Shown here: one piece after another, positions 6,071 through 6,406 of the stretch
How positions within the stretch are numbered: the first letter of the stretch is position 1
Layout of the letters: each line of letters begins with the position of its first letter
Source of the DNA: JBFLVQ01 sp040758525
GTDB lineage: Bacteria; Acidobacteriota; Blastocatellia; Chloracidobacteriales; JADJPF01
Assembly (NCBI GenBank): GCA_040758525.1
Contig: JBFLVQ010000565.1
Coordinates: 1 to 6,406 of the forward strand
Length of the DNA stretch: 6,406 bases
Reading direction: 5' to 3'
The notes under the pieces: model-generated
Seen by the model: only the letters and a program-made list of their open reading frames with translations
What the model was told of the DNA's origin: nothing
Database searches by the model: none
Made by a program: the position numbers and the translations under genes

Positions 6071-6328
6071 ATGAGCAAAGATGTCGAAGTTAACAAGCTG
6101 GATATTCTCTCTTTGGAAGATCTGGTTTGGATAGCAGCAAAATCCGTGGGCCTGTTAAACTATGATTTTCCATTTCAAACATTCTTTGCTTGCCGCCATC
6201 CCTGGCAGCACCCTGATAGAATTAAAGCAGTAGGGAGATTCGGCGTTACCATAGACTATCAATCGCTCTATCAAGAACTGATGAAAGCAGGAATCGAGCT
6301 GATAAGCCTTCTACAGTCTAATTATTGA
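6071..6328 (+). CDS. Uncharacterised 85-residue protein, possibly a 3'-truncated gene
   Basis: The ATG at 6071 lies one base after the TAA of the radical SAM gene. It has no good Shine-Dalgarno, which suggests translation by reinitiation. A TTG at 6047, preceded by AGCAGGG, is an alternative that would overlap the upstream gene. The product starts MSKDVEVNKLDILSLEDLVW and continues with FPFQTFFACRHPWQHPDRIK, GRFGVTIDYQSLYQELMKAG and IELI, then ends abruptly in SLLQSNY. The DYQSLYQELMKAGIELI pattern recalls the pre-grasp region of some ATP-grasp-like proteins, which usually continue for 200 or more residues; this is weak and from memory. The early stop and the overlap with a convergent gene suggest the 3' part was lost. 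If intact, it is a small third member of the operon with no assignable function. Confidence 0.65.
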   Translation: MSKDVEVNKLDILSLEDLVWIAAKSVGLLNYDFPFQTFFACRHPWQHPDRIKAVGRFGVTIDYQSLYQELMKAGIELISLLQSNY

Positions 6329-6406
6329 TAGGAATACTGTATCTTAATAAATGTAACCCTTTTCGAAATTCTTCTTCGAATTTTTCCGGCACAATAATAT
6401 GACGAT
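6318..6406 (-). CDS. C-terminal 28 codons of a convergent gene (5' end outside window)
   Basis: On the minus strand a frame open from the right edge reads RHIIVPEKFEEEFRKGLHLL, then RYSIPINN, and stops at TAG (6320-6318). The amphipathic, Glu/Lys-rich helix followed by a hydrophobic strand-like end looks like real protein, and the other minus-strand frames are less protein-like. Its 3' end overlaps the end of the plus-strand 85-residue gene by 11 bases, so the two converge. Too little is present to name a family. Confidence 0.5.
   Translation of the reverse strand, partial: RHIIVPEKFEEEFRKGLHLLRYSIPINN
6362..6385 (+). terminator. Weak candidate intrinsic terminator of the operon
   Basis: TTCGAA (6362-6367) can pair with TTCGAA (6375-6380) around a 7-base loop and is followed by five Ts (6381-6385). 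It lies 34 bases after the last plus-strand stop codon, the right place for a terminator. The stem is short, with only two G-C pairs, and the same bases encode Phe-Glu-Glu-Glu-Phe-Arg on the minus strand, so it may be incidental. Confidence 0.25.

Noticed and set aside
1..6406. Cyanobacterial HIP1 (GCGATCGC) signature
   Set aside because: No copy was seen despite frequent GATC, so it gives no support for assigning a cyanobacterial host.

Overview
The window is bacterial chromosomal or accessory DNA of moderate-to-low GC (by eye mid-40s percent). Genes sit between recombination debris. No rRNA, tRNA or CRISPR array is visible. The organism cannot be named from this sequence. Shine-Dalgarno sites such as AGGAG and GGAGGT fit ordinary bacteria, and the cyanobacterial HIP1 octamer was not seen.

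Left part (1-1146): the first 87 codons of an unrecognised minus-strand gene run off the left edge. After a non-coding stretch comes a single-domain response regulator (start at 540). It ends directly on a piece of a tyrosine recombinase (about 904-1146) that keeps only the C-terminal HxxR, His and Tyr boxes. The last residues of the regulator appear to be recombinase DNA read in another frame, so this is a recombination junction. Positions 1147-1571 hold no convincing gene. They contain hairpins, a minus-strand Shine-Dalgarno site facing a 10-codon ORF, a possible helix-turn-helix remnant and a candidate promoter.

Centre and right (1572-6328): a compact plus-strand operon. Gene 1 (1572-3968) is a 798-residue, soluble, mostly helical protein of unknown function. 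Gene 2 (3988-6069) starts 19 bases later with an excellent ribosome binding site. It is a 693-residue radical SAM protein: CxxxCxxC near the N-terminus, GGGEP, a partial SPASM/twitch-like cysteine set, then an unassigned C-terminal half of about 370 residues that seems to contain repeated strand-helix units. Gene 3 (6071-6328) starts one base after the stop of gene 2. It encodes 85 residues that look like the N-terminal part of something longer. A converging minus-strand gene, of which only the last 28 codons are present, overlaps its end.

Reading: the helical protein, the radical SAM enzyme and probably the third protein form one functional unit, possibly a peptide or protein modification system. 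No precursor peptide is evident, and the substrate and reaction cannot be deduced. The flanking recombinase fragment, the chimeric regulator tail and the probable truncation of gene 3 suggest an accessory region that has been rearranged.
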